Assembly (NCBI GenBank): GCA_913043205.1
Contig: CAJWLF010000002.1
Span: 45,206-109,205, forward strand
Length of the DNA: 64,000 nucleotides
Direction: 5' to 3'
From: an uncultured Chloroflexota bacterium
GTDB taxonomy: Bacteria; Chloroflexota; UBA11872; VXNJ01
The position numbers and the translations under genes were made by a program. Within the stretch, counting starts at the first letter, position 1. The number at the start of each line of letters is the position of its first letter. Below, in pieces: positions 36,432 through 46,001 of the stretch. Under the pieces are notes generated by a model. The model saw only the letters and a program-made list of their open reading frames with translations, made no database searches and was not told the DNA's origin.

Positions 36432-37775
36432 CTAATCCATGTTGGCTAATCCAAGATTCGAATCCAAGTCATGACTAGCAGTCCTGAATTGTGGAGCCAG
36501 TATCACTCGCTTAAGATATGGAAGGTTCGATCGTACACCAGACAACTCGACTCCTTCTAGTGTGGCCTCCATCAAATTAACCGCTGACTCACGGTCCTTG
36601 CCCCAGCAAATAATCTTTGCGAGCAGAGAATCGTATTGTGGGGGTATTTCGTAACCAGAATACACATGCGTGTCCACTCTAATTCCTGGGCCCTGAGGAT
36701 AATTAAATGCCTGTAGCATTCCTGCCGCCGGCACCCAATTGTTCTCCGAGTCCTCTGCGACCAACCTACATTCAATTGCATGACCGGTCGTTTTGACGTC
36801 CTCCTGAGTAATTGTCAGTGGTTCACCTGAAGCGATCATAATCTGCTGTTTTACTATGTCTACTCCCGTAATCATTTCTGTGACAGGATGTTCTACTTGA
36901 ATGCGAGCATTCAATTCAATGAAATGATAATTGTCGTTAGAGTCCACCAGAAATTCCACAGTTCCTGCACTTACGTAATTTAGGCTTTTCGCAAGCTTGA
37001 CAGCCGCACCTGTTATATCCTCCCTAAGCTCAGCTGAAATACTAGGAGCCTTCCCTTCTTCTATAACTTTCTGATGCCTACGCTGTACCGAGCAATCTCT
37101 ATCATATAAATGAATTACCTCATTTCCATCACCAAGAATCTGTACTTCCACATGCCGAGCATTTGTTAAAAGGCGCTCCAGATACAAACCAGAATTTCCA
37201 AAGGAAGCTTTCGCTTCCGCCTGTGCATTGTTGAACTCGGCGGTCAAGTCGGAGATTGAATGTATCCGACGCATGCCGCGCCCACCACCCCCAGCCACCG
37301 CCTTCAACATTACGGGCAACCCTATATCATCTATCTCCTCACGGGCACTCTTTAGCCCATCTAGCGCGCTGCCCGTACTGCGCAATGTTGGTATATCCAC
37401 ATTGCGAGCAGCCCGAATAGCAGCCGACTTATCGCCCGCCTGAGTCAAATGGTTTGGACTTGGCCCAATAAAGCAAATGTCATACTCGGAACATACATCG
37501 GCAAAATACGGATTTTCTGCCAAAAACCCAGCCCCCGGATGTATAGCTTCTGCACCAGAGGTAACTGCCGCAGAAATAATGTTCGCAATATTCAAATAAC
37601 TGTCAGCAGATGATGGTGGTCCAATACAGATTGACTGGTCGGCAATGTGAGTGTGCAAAGCATCAGAGTCGGCCTCAGAATATACGGCTACTGTAGCAAT
37701 TCCCATACTCCGGCAGGCCCTGATAACACGTACTGCAATCTCGCCGCGATTTGCAATTAGGATTTTTTTAAACAT
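36432..37775 (-). CDS. accC: Biotin carboxylase subunit of acetyl-CoA carboxylase
   Basis: ATP-grasp enzyme that carboxylates the biotin on AccB. The 447 residues start FKKILIANRGEIAVRVIRACRSMGI, with the glycine-rich ATP loop LKAVAGGGGRGMRRI, the catalytic region RDCSVQRRHQKVIEEGKAP and ELNARIQVEHPVTEMITGVDIV. It is a little shorter than usual at the C-terminus but complete in domains. fabG follows 12 bases downstream in transcription upstream order (fabD-fabG-accC), so this cluster supplies the second half of the lipid genes. Confidence 0.95.
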   Translation of the reverse strand: MFKKILIANRGEIAVRVIRACRSMGIATVAVYSEADSDALHTHIADQSICIGPPSSADSYLNIANIISAAVTSGAEAIHPGAGFLAENPYFADVCSEYDICFIGPSPNHLTQAGDKSAAIRAARNVDIPTLRSTGSALDGLKSAREEIDDIGLPVMLKAVAGGGGRGMRRIHSISDLTAEFNNAQAEAKASFGNSGLYLERLLTNARHVEVQILGDGNEVIHLYDRDCSVQRRHQKVIEEGKAPSISAELREDITGAAVKLAKSLNYVSAGTVEFLVDSNDNYHFIELNARIQVEHPVTEMITGVDIVKQQIMIASGEPLTITQEDVKTTGHAIECRLVAEDSENNWVPAAGMLQAFNYPQGPGIRVDTHVYSGYEIPPQYDSLLAKIICWGKDRESAVNLMEATLEGVELSGVRSNLPYLKRVILAPQFRTASHDLDSNLGLANMD

Positions 37776-37787
37776 GAATTGCCTTGC

Positions 37788-38540
37788 TCACATCGACAAA
37801 CCACCATCTACTACAACCACCTGACCTGTTACATATTCCCCGGATTCAGAAGCCAACATTGACACCCATCCAGCTATTTCTTCTGGAGAGCCTAATCTAC
37901 CGATTGGTATGGTCTCCAGTATTTTTTGCATAACATTATCCCCAACATCACGAGCCATCGGGGAATCGATGAAGCCGGGCGCAACCGCATTCACCGTCAC
38001 CCCGCGAGAAGCCACTTCACGAGCTAGTGCTTTAGTGAACCCTATAATCCCTGCCTTTGCCGCCGAATAATTAACTTGCCCAGCATTACCCATTAATCCC
38101 GAAACAGAAGAGATATTGATTATCCGGCCAAAACGGGCTTTCAACATTGGCCTCAATACTGCACGGCTTACCATGTATGTAGATTTAAGATTCGTATCTA
38201 TAACACTATCCCAATCGGTTTCTGACATCCGGGCCAGCAGACCATCTTTAGTGATGCCCGCATTATTCACCAGAATATCCAAACCACCTGAAAACCCCAT
38301 AGCCTGTTCCACAACATCAGTAGCTCCGTTAACAGTCGATATGTCACCCTGAACCAACCCACTGTGTCCACCATTACCATCTATCTCATCAACCAGCGAT
38401 TGGGCACTATCTAGGTTATGCCTGTAATGAACAACAACCTTGACTCCATGCTCTGCCAACGATTTAGCAATTGCACCACCGATAGTGCCAGACGCACCAG
38501 TTACCAAAGCAGAGCGGCCACGCAACCCATCAAAATGCAT
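37788..38540 (-). CDS. fabG: 3-oxoacyl-ACP reductase
   Basis: NADPH-dependent short-chain dehydrogenase that reduces beta-ketoacyl-ACP. The 250 residues have the cofactor loop TGASGTIGGAIA, the NNAG motif (LVNNAGITKDG), catalytic Ser/Tyr/Lys in ISSVSGLMGN and NYSAAKAG, and the C-terminal NAVAPGFIDSPM and VVDGGLSM. It overlaps fabD by 11 bases, implying coupled translation. Confidence 0.93.
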   Translation of the reverse strand: MHFDGLRGRSALVTGASGTIGGAIAKSLAEHGVKVVVHYRHNLDSAQSLVDEIDGNGGHSGLVQGDISTVNGATDVVEQAMGFSGGLDILVNNAGITKDGLLARMSETDWDSVIDTNLKSTYMVSRAVLRPMLKARFGRIINISSVSGLMGNAGQVNYSAAKAGIIGFTKALAREVASRGVTVNAVAPGFIDSPMARDVGDNVMQKILETIPIGRLGSPEEIAGWVSMLASESGEYVTGQVVVVDGGLSM

Positions 38541-39531
38541 TCGAAAAATTCCCTTTCAGGAGTGAAGCGAGCGAAATCACCCCTTCTATATCACCAAAAG
38601 ATTCACCCTTTACGGACGAATCTATACGTTTAGTTAATCGAGACAGAACCTGACCAGGTCCGATTTCACAAAACATTTCCACTCCATTATCAATTAGATT
38701 AGCTACAGACTCAGCCCACCGAACAGGAGAGGAAACCTGCCCAAACAGCTCTTTCCGAATAGCTTCAGAACCAACCAAAGGTAATGCATCGATGTTGCCA
38801 TATACAGATATCAATGGATCCTTAATTTGAACAGCTAAAAGAGAATCCTTCAACACTGTAGAGGCAGGCAGCATCGCGGTCGAATGGAAAGCACCCGATA
38901 CAGGCAAATTGACTGCTCTGCGAAATCCAAACTCCACCGCCAATTCTGATGCCTTTATTATAGACTCGAAATCACCAGCCAACACAGTTTGATCATTGGA
39001 ATTGATATTAGCGACATCAATATAACTGGCGTCTACCGAAGACCTAACATGCTCACAAAGAACACGGGCTTCTTGCTCTGACCCTCCGAGTAATGCCAAC
39101 ATCGTCCCTGGGCGTAACATGCCTGCCTCGTGCATTGACCGACCCCTGACTGATACTAAGTTGAATGTATCAACAAGATCTATAGCACCTGCTGCTGCCA
39201 ATGCGGCATATTCACCCACGCTATGTCCAGCTAAGTGACTAGGCGGATTCGCTACTTCGCTCAAATCCATAATTTCGTCTACCACATACCCAGCCTCTTG
39301 CATGGCTGCAGCCAATACAGCCAAGCTAGTAGCCACCACACAAACCTGCAAATTCGATGTCAACACAACTTCTTCTGGCGGTCCCTCAAAGCACAATCTC
39401 TTAACGGGAATTCCAGATGCCGACTCCGCTATGTCATAAATCAAACTGGCTGCTTGCCATCTCCCGGCCACATCTGAACCCATCCCAACATACTGAGAAG
39501 CTTGTCCAGGGAACACCATTGCATAACTCAA
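38530..39531 (-). CDS. fabD: Malonyl-CoA:ACP transacylase
   Basis: Loads malonyl groups on ACP. The 333 residues contain FPGQASQYVGMG, the nucleophile GHSVGEYAALAAAGAI, the Arg in VSVRGRSMHEA, the catalytic His in LPVSGAFHSTAM and the late EIGPGQVLSRL. A few insertions make it slightly longer than E. coli FabD. Precedes fabG; rpmF and the DUF177 gene lie upstream on the same strand, a common arrangement. Confidence 0.95.
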   Translation of the reverse strand: MSYAMVFPGQASQYVGMGSDVAGRWQAASLIYDIAESASGIPVKRLCFEGPPEEVVLTSNLQVCVVATSLAVLAAAMQEAGYVVDEIMDLSEVANPPSHLAGHSVGEYAALAAAGAIDLVDTFNLVSVRGRSMHEAGMLRPGTMLALLGGSEQEARVLCEHVRSSVDASYIDVANINSNDQTVLAGDFESIIKASELAVEFGFRRAVNLPVSGAFHSTAMLPASTVLKDSLLAVQIKDPLISVYGNIDALPLVGSEAIRKELFGQVSSPVRWAESVANLIDNGVEMFCEIGPGQVLSRLTKRIDSSVKGESFGDIEGVISLASLLKGNFSNAF

Positions 39532-39574
39532 TAGTCAAACGCCAATCACTAACAAATCCAGTAGTACTTTTGAT

Positions 39575-39775
39575 TTATCTGAATTTAACTTTTGGTTGAT
39601 CCATCTCATAAATCTCCTTGCTGCGATAGTGACCACACACAGGACAGGTACGGTGAGAAGGCAGCAACGAGTTGCAATTATCGCAGCGGCTCATCTGCCG
39701 ACTATTAATCGCACTGTGAGCACGACGATTTCCACGCCGTCGTTTGCTAATCTTTTTCTTGGGTAGAGCTCCCAT
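39575..39775 (-). CDS. rpmF: Ribosomal protein L32 (zinc type)
   Basis: The 66-residue basic protein starts GALPKKKISKRRRGNRRAHSAI and has a zinc ribbon CDNCNSLLPSHRTCPVCGHY, the C+ form of L32. The first Met is immediately after the DUF177 stop, so the two are co-transcribed, as in most bacteria. fabD follows 44 bases later. Confidence 0.96.
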   Translation of the reverse strand: MGALPKKKISKRRRGNRRAHSAINSRQMSRCDNCNSLLPSHRTCPVCGHYRSKEIYEMDQPKVKFR

Positions 39776-40333
39776 TCAATCATCTCCTTTTAATTGTTGG
39801 CTTTCCATATCAACAGATCTTTTCATCAGTCCCTTTAGAGGCTCCCATCTTGGGTCTATATCATCAGATATGTCAGATCCAAATGCAGATAATACCGCGT
39901 CATAGCCCTCGCATGAACCATTACAGTCAATATTCGGATCAATACTGGAAACTATGCACTGCCTAGCAAGGTCACTCAAATCAAGATTCCCAGATACATC
40001 CAGTGGAAAAACATCTGGGTCATAGTTAGGAGATTCAGGGACAATGTCCTCTGCTAATGAATCAACAAACCGTCCTTCCAGTTCGATCTCTGTTGACTTA
40101 ACGATAGGATCGAGACACAGTCTGCATGGAGTAGCTAGATCCGTTAGCACAGACCCAACAACCATAACATCCTTCGTTCCCTTCAATATCCTTAATGAAC
40201 CGCTTATACAGCCCTGCAATTCAGGGACACCAAGACTCTGGGCATCGGCGTTTAACTCTATATATATTTCGGTACCTGCTTGTGAACCAAGCAACTTAGA
40301 TACGTTGACCGTAAATTCACGCATAGCGGACAT
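39776..40333 (-). CDS. DUF177 (YceD-like) protein
   Basis: A 185-residue acidic protein of the DUF177 family, implicated in 23S rRNA accumulation or processing and in large-subunit assembly, always beside rpmF. Family features: a central CRLCLDPIVKSTEIELEGRFVD strand, and a C-terminal half with LDLSDLARQCIVSSIDPNIDCNGSCEGYD whose cysteines resemble the usual CxxCxGLC motif. Its stop abuts the rpmF ATG. Confidence 0.82.
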   Translation of the reverse strand: MSAMREFTVNVSKLLGSQAGTEIYIELNADAQSLGVPELQGCISGSLRILKGTKDVMVVGSVLTDLATPCRLCLDPIVKSTEIELEGRFVDSLAEDIVPESPNYDPDVFPLDVSGNLDLSDLARQCIVSSIDPNIDCNGSCEGYDAVLSAFGSDISDDIDPRWEPLKGLMKRSVDMESQQLKGDD

Positions 40334-40355
40334 TTAAATACTACTATTTAAATAA

Positions 40356-40835
40356 TTATGTAGATGCGTCTTCACTATGAGGTTGAGATATATCATTCTG
40401 TTCGTCGATGCCATCGTCCAAAGCCGATACAGCTCTTTCAATGCTAGTGAGATGGGTCGTAAGCCTACGTTCGATATCTTGCAGCATATTCAATGCATAC
40501 ATGTCCATTTCTTCCCGTGCTGCCAATGTAGCTTCCTCAGCCTCCACCTTCGCTTGTTCTGCCCTAGCATGAGCTTGACGAACTATCTCTTCGTCGCTCA
40601 CAATAAGCTCAGCCTGCTCTCTCGCTTTAGCCACAATTTGCTCAGCCTCTAATTGAGCAGATTGTGGAATCTGCTCACGCTCCCGCAGAATGCGTCTTGC
40701 CTCCCGAATTTCTTCCGGAATGCTAATACGCATCTGGTCCACTATGGCGAGCGCTTCACGCTCACTTATAAGCACCTTTTTCCCTAAAGGAACACGCTGT
40801 CCCTCTTCAATTAGTGCTTCCAGTCGCTCGATCAA
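40356..40835 (-). CDS. Coiled-coil protein of unknown function
   Basis: A 159-residue, highly charged, largely helical protein. The first third (MIERLEALIEEGQRVPLGKKVLISEREALAIVDQMRISIPEEIREAR) looks DivIVA- or ATP-synthase b-like; the middle (about residues 55-125) is a strong Ala/Glu/Gln/Arg coiled coil (EQIVAKAREQAELIVSDEEIVRQAHARAEQA). The last part is an acidic, Gln/Asp-rich tail. Nothing indicates a signal or membrane segment. It sits 22 bases after coaD and before DUF177 on the minus strand. The local context suggests a scaffold or cell-division-type role, but no function can be assigned. Confidence 0.75.
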   Translation of the reverse strand: MIERLEALIEEGQRVPLGKKVLISEREALAIVDQMRISIPEEIREARRILREREQIPQSAQLEAEQIVAKAREQAELIVSDEEIVRQAHARAEQAKVEAEEATLAAREEMDMYALNMLQDIERRLTTHLTSIERAVSALDDGIDEQNDISQPHSEDAST

Positions 40836-40857
40836 ATTAATAAGGTCGATTGAAAAA

Positions 40858-41355
40858 TTACTCCCCTGTGCTCGGATCTCTCAGCTCAAGTTTACCGCGT
40901 AGTTGCTCAGAAACGTTAATCGGCACCCAAAGGTCAACATTCTGGCCCAACGCAGCAACTTCCTTAATTAAGCTAGAACTAATGAAAGAATGCTCTTGTG
41001 ATGTGACAAAAAATACAGTTTCAACTCCTACTTCTATCGCTCTATTCATAGAAGCAATCGCAAATTCATATTCAAAATCCGATAGCGCGCGCATGCCTCG
41101 AACAATAGCCTTTGCACCGATTTTACGGGCAAAATCTACAGTTAGTCCATCGTAAATGACTGCAGACACATTGTCCACATGAGAGATGGAATTACAAACC
41201 ATGTCTAGCCGTTGTTCCGCATCGAATAGAGGGGATTTATTTGGACTCTTATACACCCCTACTATGACCTCATTCATTAGGTTGGATGCACGATGGATTA
41301 GGTCTAAATGTCCATTTGTGACTGGATCAAACGTGCCAGGAAACAGGGCTTTCAA
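40858..41355 (-). CDS. coaD: Phosphopantetheine adenylyltransferase
   Basis: Adenylates 4'-phosphopantetheine in the penultimate step of coenzyme A synthesis. The 165 residues contain the nucleotidyltransferase motif FPGTFDPVTNGHLDLI (with TNGH), GMRALSDFEYEFAIASMNR and SSSLIKEVA. It lies between the rsmD gene and the coiled-coil gene; rsmD-coaD pairing is widespread. It supplies the cofactor required by AcpP. Confidence 0.97.
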   Translation of the reverse strand: MKALFPGTFDPVTNGHLDLIHRASNLMNEVIVGVYKSPNKSPLFDAEQRLDMVCNSISHVDNVSAVIYDGLTVDFARKIGAKAIVRGMRALSDFEYEFAIASMNRAIEVGVETVFFVTSQEHSFISSSLIKEVAALGQNVDLWVPINVSEQLRGKLELRDPSTGE

Positions 41356-41421
41356 GAAAATTCAAATCTGCTTGTAATCGGACCCCGCACGATATTTGTC
41401 TGCATATCAGTTAGCCATTCG

Positions 41422-41976
41422 TTATTCATTGCCATACAAACTAAAGGCAGAATCTCCATGAGTCCTCGTCTTTAACAGGACCAGACCGCTCCCAGGCTCC
41501 GGAGCTATCATTCGCGAACGATGTTCCAATACTAAGATTCCTCCAATGGTAAGTACTTTAGCAGAAAGCCTAACCACAGATTCACACTCTCCCAGTGCAT
41601 GATATGGGGGATCCGCGAAAATCAAGTCGAATCTTTCTGCTGTAGTTTGAAGAAACTTTGCACTCTTCTGTCTCACAACGCATGACTTACTGCTTAAGCT
41701 TAGCTTCGACAAATTAGAGTTAATCGTTCGTAAAGCCCCAGATGCAATTTCAACTAGAGTTACATCTTTTGCACCACGACTCAGTGCCTCTATAGCCAAC
41801 ATCCCGGTTCCGGCATATAAATCTAGAATCTTCTGACCTTCTATCTTGCCTACCATAGAAAACATCGCCTCGCGAATGAGGGATGAAGTTGGCCTCGTAT
41901 TTGAGCCGCGCATCATAGCCATACGTTGGCCACGAAATTCCCCACCCGTTATTCTCAATTCTCTTCGACGGGCCAT
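41422..41976 (-). CDS. rsmD: 16S rRNA (guanine-966-N2) methyltransferase RsmD
   Basis: SAM-dependent methyltransferase for 16S rRNA G966. The 184 residues carry RITGGEFRGQRM at the start, TSSLIREAMFSMVG, the SAM site ILDLYAGTGMLAIEALSRGAKDVTLVE and the catalytic motif FADPPYHALG. Its start lies 4 bases after the recG stop, so the two are co-transcribed; coaD follows 66 bases downstream. Confidence 0.95.
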   Translation of the reverse strand: MARRRELRITGGEFRGQRMAMMRGSNTRPTSSLIREAMFSMVGKIEGQKILDLYAGTGMLAIEALSRGAKDVTLVEIASGALRTINSNLSKLSLSSKSCVVRQKSAKFLQTTAERFDLIFADPPYHALGECESVVRLSAKVLTIGGILVLEHRSRMIAPEPGSGLVLLKTRTHGDSAFSLYGNE

Positions 41977-41980
41977 AACG

Positions 41981-44086
41981 CTAAGACAATTCTGACAATT
42001 TATGCCAAAAATCTCTCAATCGATTTTTTATCCCTTCGTTTTCAGGAAGGCATAAGTCAGGATCAAATTTGAACAAAGCTATAGCCTGTCTTCTGGCTAG
42101 GACTAACGTGTCCACATCAGTGAGACTGGCTACACGTAATTCTGGAATACCACTCTGCTTCTGTCCTAAGATTTCACCTGGCCCACGAATGATCAAATCC
42201 TGTTCAGCAAGTTCGAATCCATCAGATATTTTTGTCATAGCTAGTAATCGCTCATTGCCATCAGCATCCTCAGAATCACTCATCAGCAAACAATAGCTTT
42301 GGTGTGAACCTCGCCCCACCCGACCACGAAATTGATGCAGTTGAGCTAGGCCAAACCTTTCAGCTCCTTCAATCATCATCACAGTCGCATTCGGAATATC
42401 CACTCCCACTTCGACTACAGATGTACTAACCAAGATCTTAATTCCACCATCGCGAAACGCCTTCATGACTTCAGATTTTTGAGCCGAACTCAATCGCCCA
42501 TGCAGCAAACCCATTCTCGTAGAGAATGATGAGAATTCATCCCTTTGCAGCCTGGCAAATTCGTCCTCTGCTGCCCTAACCTGTTGATTCTCTGATTCTT
42601 CAATCACCGGGAACACTATAAAAGCCTGCCTGCCTTGATTAACCTGATCACAAACAAAAGCATAGGCCTTGGATCGTCTATCGGAGCTCACTAATCCTGT
42701 TTTAACAGTCTGCCTGCCTTCCGGCATTTCTGTAAGCCTTGAAACATCCAGATCCCCGTACATTGTCAACGTCATAGTCCTAGGAATTGGAGTGGCCGTC
42801 ATAACCAACATATGAGGGTTGTAACCATTCCCTCGTAACCTAGCACGCTGCTGCACGCCAAATCTGTGCTGCTCATCGACCACAACCAAATTCAAGGAGT
42901 CAAACTTTGCTTCTTTGCTGATAAGAGCATGAGTCCCTACGACCACTTGCACTTCACCATCACTGACCCGTTTCCATGCCTCTCGCCTCTTAACCGATGT
43001 TAACGCCCCAGTTATCATTTCCAATCTAACGTCGTACCCGTGAAATAACTGGCACAACGTATTGAAGTGTTGTTCTGCAAGTAGCTGAGTCGGCACCATT
43101 ATTGCGACTTGAAAACCTGCTGAAGCCACTGCAAGAGATGCGCAGGCTGCAACCACTGTTTTACCTGACCCTACATCCCCTTGGAGCAATCGGTTCATCG
43201 CCATACTATTACCAAGATCGTTGAGGATCTCTGCTACAACTGTTTTTTGGTCCCCCGTAAGTCGAAACTCCAATGCTGTAACAAAACTTCTGATTTCGTC
43301 GCGTTTAACCATCACCGGTAACCCCGGCATAGACTCTCGCCATTCTCTACGCCGGGTCAAAACTCCGAGTTGCAACAAAAACAGCTCGTCAAAACTTAAT
43401 CGTTGCACCGCCTTTCTAAGTTCCCGATCAGAATCAGGAAAGTGGATCGTTTTCAAAGCCCGATTGATTTCAACCAATTTCCCATCAACAAGAACTTTGT
43501 CCGGCAAATGCTCTGGAATCATGTCAGCAAAATTGTTGACTACTTGTCCTATCCATATACGAAGCCATTTTTGGGAGAGGCGGCCAGTAGACCTATACAC
43601 AGGGACAATACGACCTGCATGAAACGATTTATTTAGATCAAATTCGAACTCGGGCGACTGGAGTTGCATTCCATCTCGCCCTCTTCTAATTCGACCAAAA
43701 AATGCGACATGCCGCTTGTTTCGCAATTGTTTTTCTCGATAGGGCTGATTGAACCAAATAGCACTTATGGAACCCGATTTGTCACGCAGTTCCGCAGTCG
43801 TCAGCTGGTATCGACCTCGAGTTGTTCGTACCGTGCGAAGTTTGACTACATCGGCAACAATATTGACCGAATCACCAGGCATAACTTCTGACACTGGGGT
43901 AATGGTATGCCGATCTAAATATTTCCTAGGGAAATGAAACAAAAAATCATTGCATGATCGGATGCCAAGCTTTGCAAGTAGTTTTGCATATTCTGCGCCT
44001 ACTCCATGCAATGCAGTGACTGGGCTTGACAGGGTTACTCCATCGGCCCTTAGATTAGATGCTGATTCGTGCCTTACGGGTACCAT
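41981..44086 (-). CDS. recG: ATP-dependent DNA helicase RecG
   Basis: Branch-migrating helicase that remodels stalled forks. The 701 residues have a wedge/OB domain (GDSVNIVADVVKLRTVRTTRGRYQLTTAELRD) and helicase domains: Walker A GDVGSGKTVVA, Walker B VVVDEQHRFGVQQR, MTATPIPRTMTLTMYGDLDVS, and motif VI QFRGRVGRGSHQSYCLL. All helicase motifs are intact, unlike those of the local PriA. The fakA gene lies 125 bases upstream. Confidence 0.97.
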   Translation of the reverse strand: MVPVRHESASNLRADGVTLSSPVTALHGVGAEYAKLLAKLGIRSCNDFLFHFPRKYLDRHTITPVSEVMPGDSVNIVADVVKLRTVRTTRGRYQLTTAELRDKSGSISAIWFNQPYREKQLRNKRHVAFFGRIRRGRDGMQLQSPEFEFDLNKSFHAGRIVPVYRSTGRLSQKWLRIWIGQVVNNFADMIPEHLPDKVLVDGKLVEINRALKTIHFPDSDRELRKAVQRLSFDELFLLQLGVLTRRREWRESMPGLPVMVKRDEIRSFVTALEFRLTGDQKTVVAEILNDLGNSMAMNRLLQGDVGSGKTVVAACASLAVASAGFQVAIMVPTQLLAEQHFNTLCQLFHGYDVRLEMITGALTSVKRREAWKRVSDGEVQVVVGTHALISKEAKFDSLNLVVVDEQHRFGVQQRARLRGNGYNPHMLVMTATPIPRTMTLTMYGDLDVSRLTEMPEGRQTVKTGLVSSDRRSKAYAFVCDQVNQGRQAFIVFPVIEESENQQVRAAEDEFARLQRDEFSSFSTRMGLLHGRLSSAQKSEVMKAFRDGGIKILVSTSVVEVGVDIPNATVMMIEGAERFGLAQLHQFRGRVGRGSHQSYCLLMSDSEDADGNERLLAMTKISDGFELAEQDLIIRGPGEILGQKQSGIPELRVASLTDVDTLVLARRQAIALFKFDPDLCLPENEGIKNRLRDFWHKLSELS

Positions 44087-44211
44087 TTTCTTTTGTTATT
44101 TATTGAATCCCATAAAACCGTCCGGCCGTTTTGTTGGTAGACACCTTTGCAATTGATCAAAAATACCTCGCACTCCAAATTCGTCACAACACGACTCTTT
44201 GTATTGTCGCG

Positions 44212-45843
44212 TCATTCGATACCTACCACATAGTCATAGTGCGGCTGTCCTCCGTACACCACTTCTACATCGGCATCAGGAACAATATCCTGCACTATAT
44301 TTGCGGCATTAGTCTCACTTGTGTTGCCAACATCTTCCCCCACATACACTGTGACAAGTTCAACATCGTCAGAATCCATTAGCTCTATCAATTCTGCAAG
44401 CGCGCTGTCAGGATTTTCAGCAACAACCTTAATTTCACTATCGACGAGGCCTATGTTCTGGCCCTTACGAATACTGAATTCATTTGTCTCCAGATCCTTT
44501 GTTGCCCTCGTAACTTCAAGAGTAGAGATTTCATTAATTGCAGAATTCATAGCCTGAACGTTAGCTTCGAATTCAGCCCCAACGCTAAACGCTAATGCGG
44601 CACTTACTCCTTCCGGCATAGTCCTGCTATCCAAAACATGGACAACTCTTTCAGATGCCTTTGCCGCTTGTTGTGCGGCCATTAGTACATTTGCATCGTT
44701 AGGTAAAACTACAATTGACATACCAGGGCACCTATCAATGCCTGCAATAATTTCAGCAGTGCTAGGGTTGGTAGTCGGACCACCGTCAACAACCGAAACT
44801 CCAATACTACGCATTATGTCTGAAAACCCGGGCCCCGATGAAATTGCAACAACATCCATCACAGACGCACTTGTATCATCCTTATTAGAATTAGACACAT
44901 CTGCTAGATGGGTCTCTTGCTGAAGCTGCATATTCTCGATAGATATGTGACTTACCTGTCCTAACTGGACCGCATAGTTGAGTGCATCACCAGGATTCAT
45001 AGTATGGACATGTACACGTACAAGATTTTGGTCGCCGACCACAATAGTAGAATTCGTAGTTTCTTCAAATTTCTGACGAACAATATCAACATTGATCGAT
45101 TCCCCGGCAATCAAGAATTGGGTGCAAAAACCTTGCTCATCATGCTCATGGTCTTGTGCGAACCCAGCAAAAACATTCTCAACTCTTTCTTTTGTACCAG
45201 TACTGGGAATCTCTTGCCCGTTGTAATGCCTTCGGAATCCATCCAATATGATATAAATTCCCTGTCCTCCAGCATCAACAACCCCAGCTTCCTTCAGAAC
45301 CGCTAATTTATTTGGCGTATCTTCAACTGAACGTTCTGCAGCAAGTACTGCAGCCTCTAAGACATCACCTACATCAGCACCGTTACTGTCAGCCCTCATA
45401 GCAGCAGAACCTGCATGCCTAATCACTGTAAGCATGGTGCCTTCAACCGGCTTTGATACAGACTGATAGGCGATATCCGACGCTTTAGCTAATGCCAAAG
45501 CAAAATCGCAGGAAGAAAATTCTTCTAGACCTTCGAGTCCTACCGATATGCCCCGAATGATCTGAGACAAGATAACTCCCGAATTCCCTCTTGCTCCCAT
45601 AAGCGCACCCCGGGCAGCAGATCCAGCAACCACTGTAGCACTCTCCGAGGCGGACTTTTCAGCCTCGGCAACGGCCTCCTGCAATGTAAGAACCATATTG
45701 GTTCCAGTATCTCCGTCAGGAACAGGAAAAACATTAAGCCGGTCTATCGCTTCGCTATTTGACCTCAACCAAGCTAGACCTGCCTTGTATGCCTGCAAAA
45801 GCCCACTACCGTTGCTCAAATCGTTACCAGCGTTGGGTTTCAC
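44212..45843 (-). CDS. fakA: DAK2-domain fatty acid kinase-like protein (FakA/YloV)
   Basis: FakA phosphorylates fatty acids bound to a FakB protein. The 543 residues start with a DAK2 domain: LNVFPVPDGDTGTNMVLTLQEAV (the Mg-ATP binding DGDTGTNM), GARGNSGVILSQIIRG and VDAGGQGIYIILDGF; the C-terminal half has the DegV-like/DAK1-related region ending VVYGGQPHYDYVVGIE. It is divergent from rpmB, an arrangement common in Firmicutes and Chloroflexi. FakB is not adjacent. Confidence 0.9.
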   Translation of the reverse strand: MKPNAGNDLSNGSGLLQAYKAGLAWLRSNSEAIDRLNVFPVPDGDTGTNMVLTLQEAVAEAEKSASESATVVAGSAARGALMGARGNSGVILSQIIRGISVGLEGLEEFSSCDFALALAKASDIAYQSVSKPVEGTMLTVIRHAGSAAMRADSNGADVGDVLEAAVLAAERSVEDTPNKLAVLKEAGVVDAGGQGIYIILDGFRRHYNGQEIPSTGTKERVENVFAGFAQDHEHDEQGFCTQFLIAGESINVDIVRQKFEETTNSTIVVGDQNLVRVHVHTMNPGDALNYAVQLGQVSHISIENMQLQQETHLADVSNSNKDDTSASVMDVVAISSGPGFSDIMRSIGVSVVDGGPTTNPSTAEIIAGIDRCPGMSIVVLPNDANVLMAAQQAAKASERVVHVLDSRTMPEGVSAALAFSVGAEFEANVQAMNSAINEISTLEVTRATKDLETNEFSIRKGQNIGLVDSEIKVVAENPDSALAELIELMDSDDVELVTVYVGEDVGNTSETNAANIVQDIVPDADVEVVYGGQPHYDYVVGIE

Positions 45844-45921
45844 TTTTGCTCCCCTTTTAGTGACTCAATTCCTTTATACAGAATACACAACACAATAATC
45901 ACTCCACCTGAAGTTAATGAC

Positions 45922-45952
45922 TGCTATACTGCCCGTCTGCGGTATTTCGCAG
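45922..45952 (+). promoter_or_regulatory. Possible rpmB promoter and leader hairpin
   Basis: In the fakA/rpmB divergent gap, TGCTATACT (45922-45930) fits an extended -10 element facing rpmB without a clear -35. Just after it, CTGCG (45937-45941) and CGCAG (45948-45952) can form a small GC-rich hairpin at the start of the likely mRNA. Both calls are weak and rest on pattern only. Confidence 0.3.
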
Positions 45953-46001
45953 TCCCATAATGAGATAATTCGATTAATAACGCCATAGGAGCCTATAGAG
46001 A

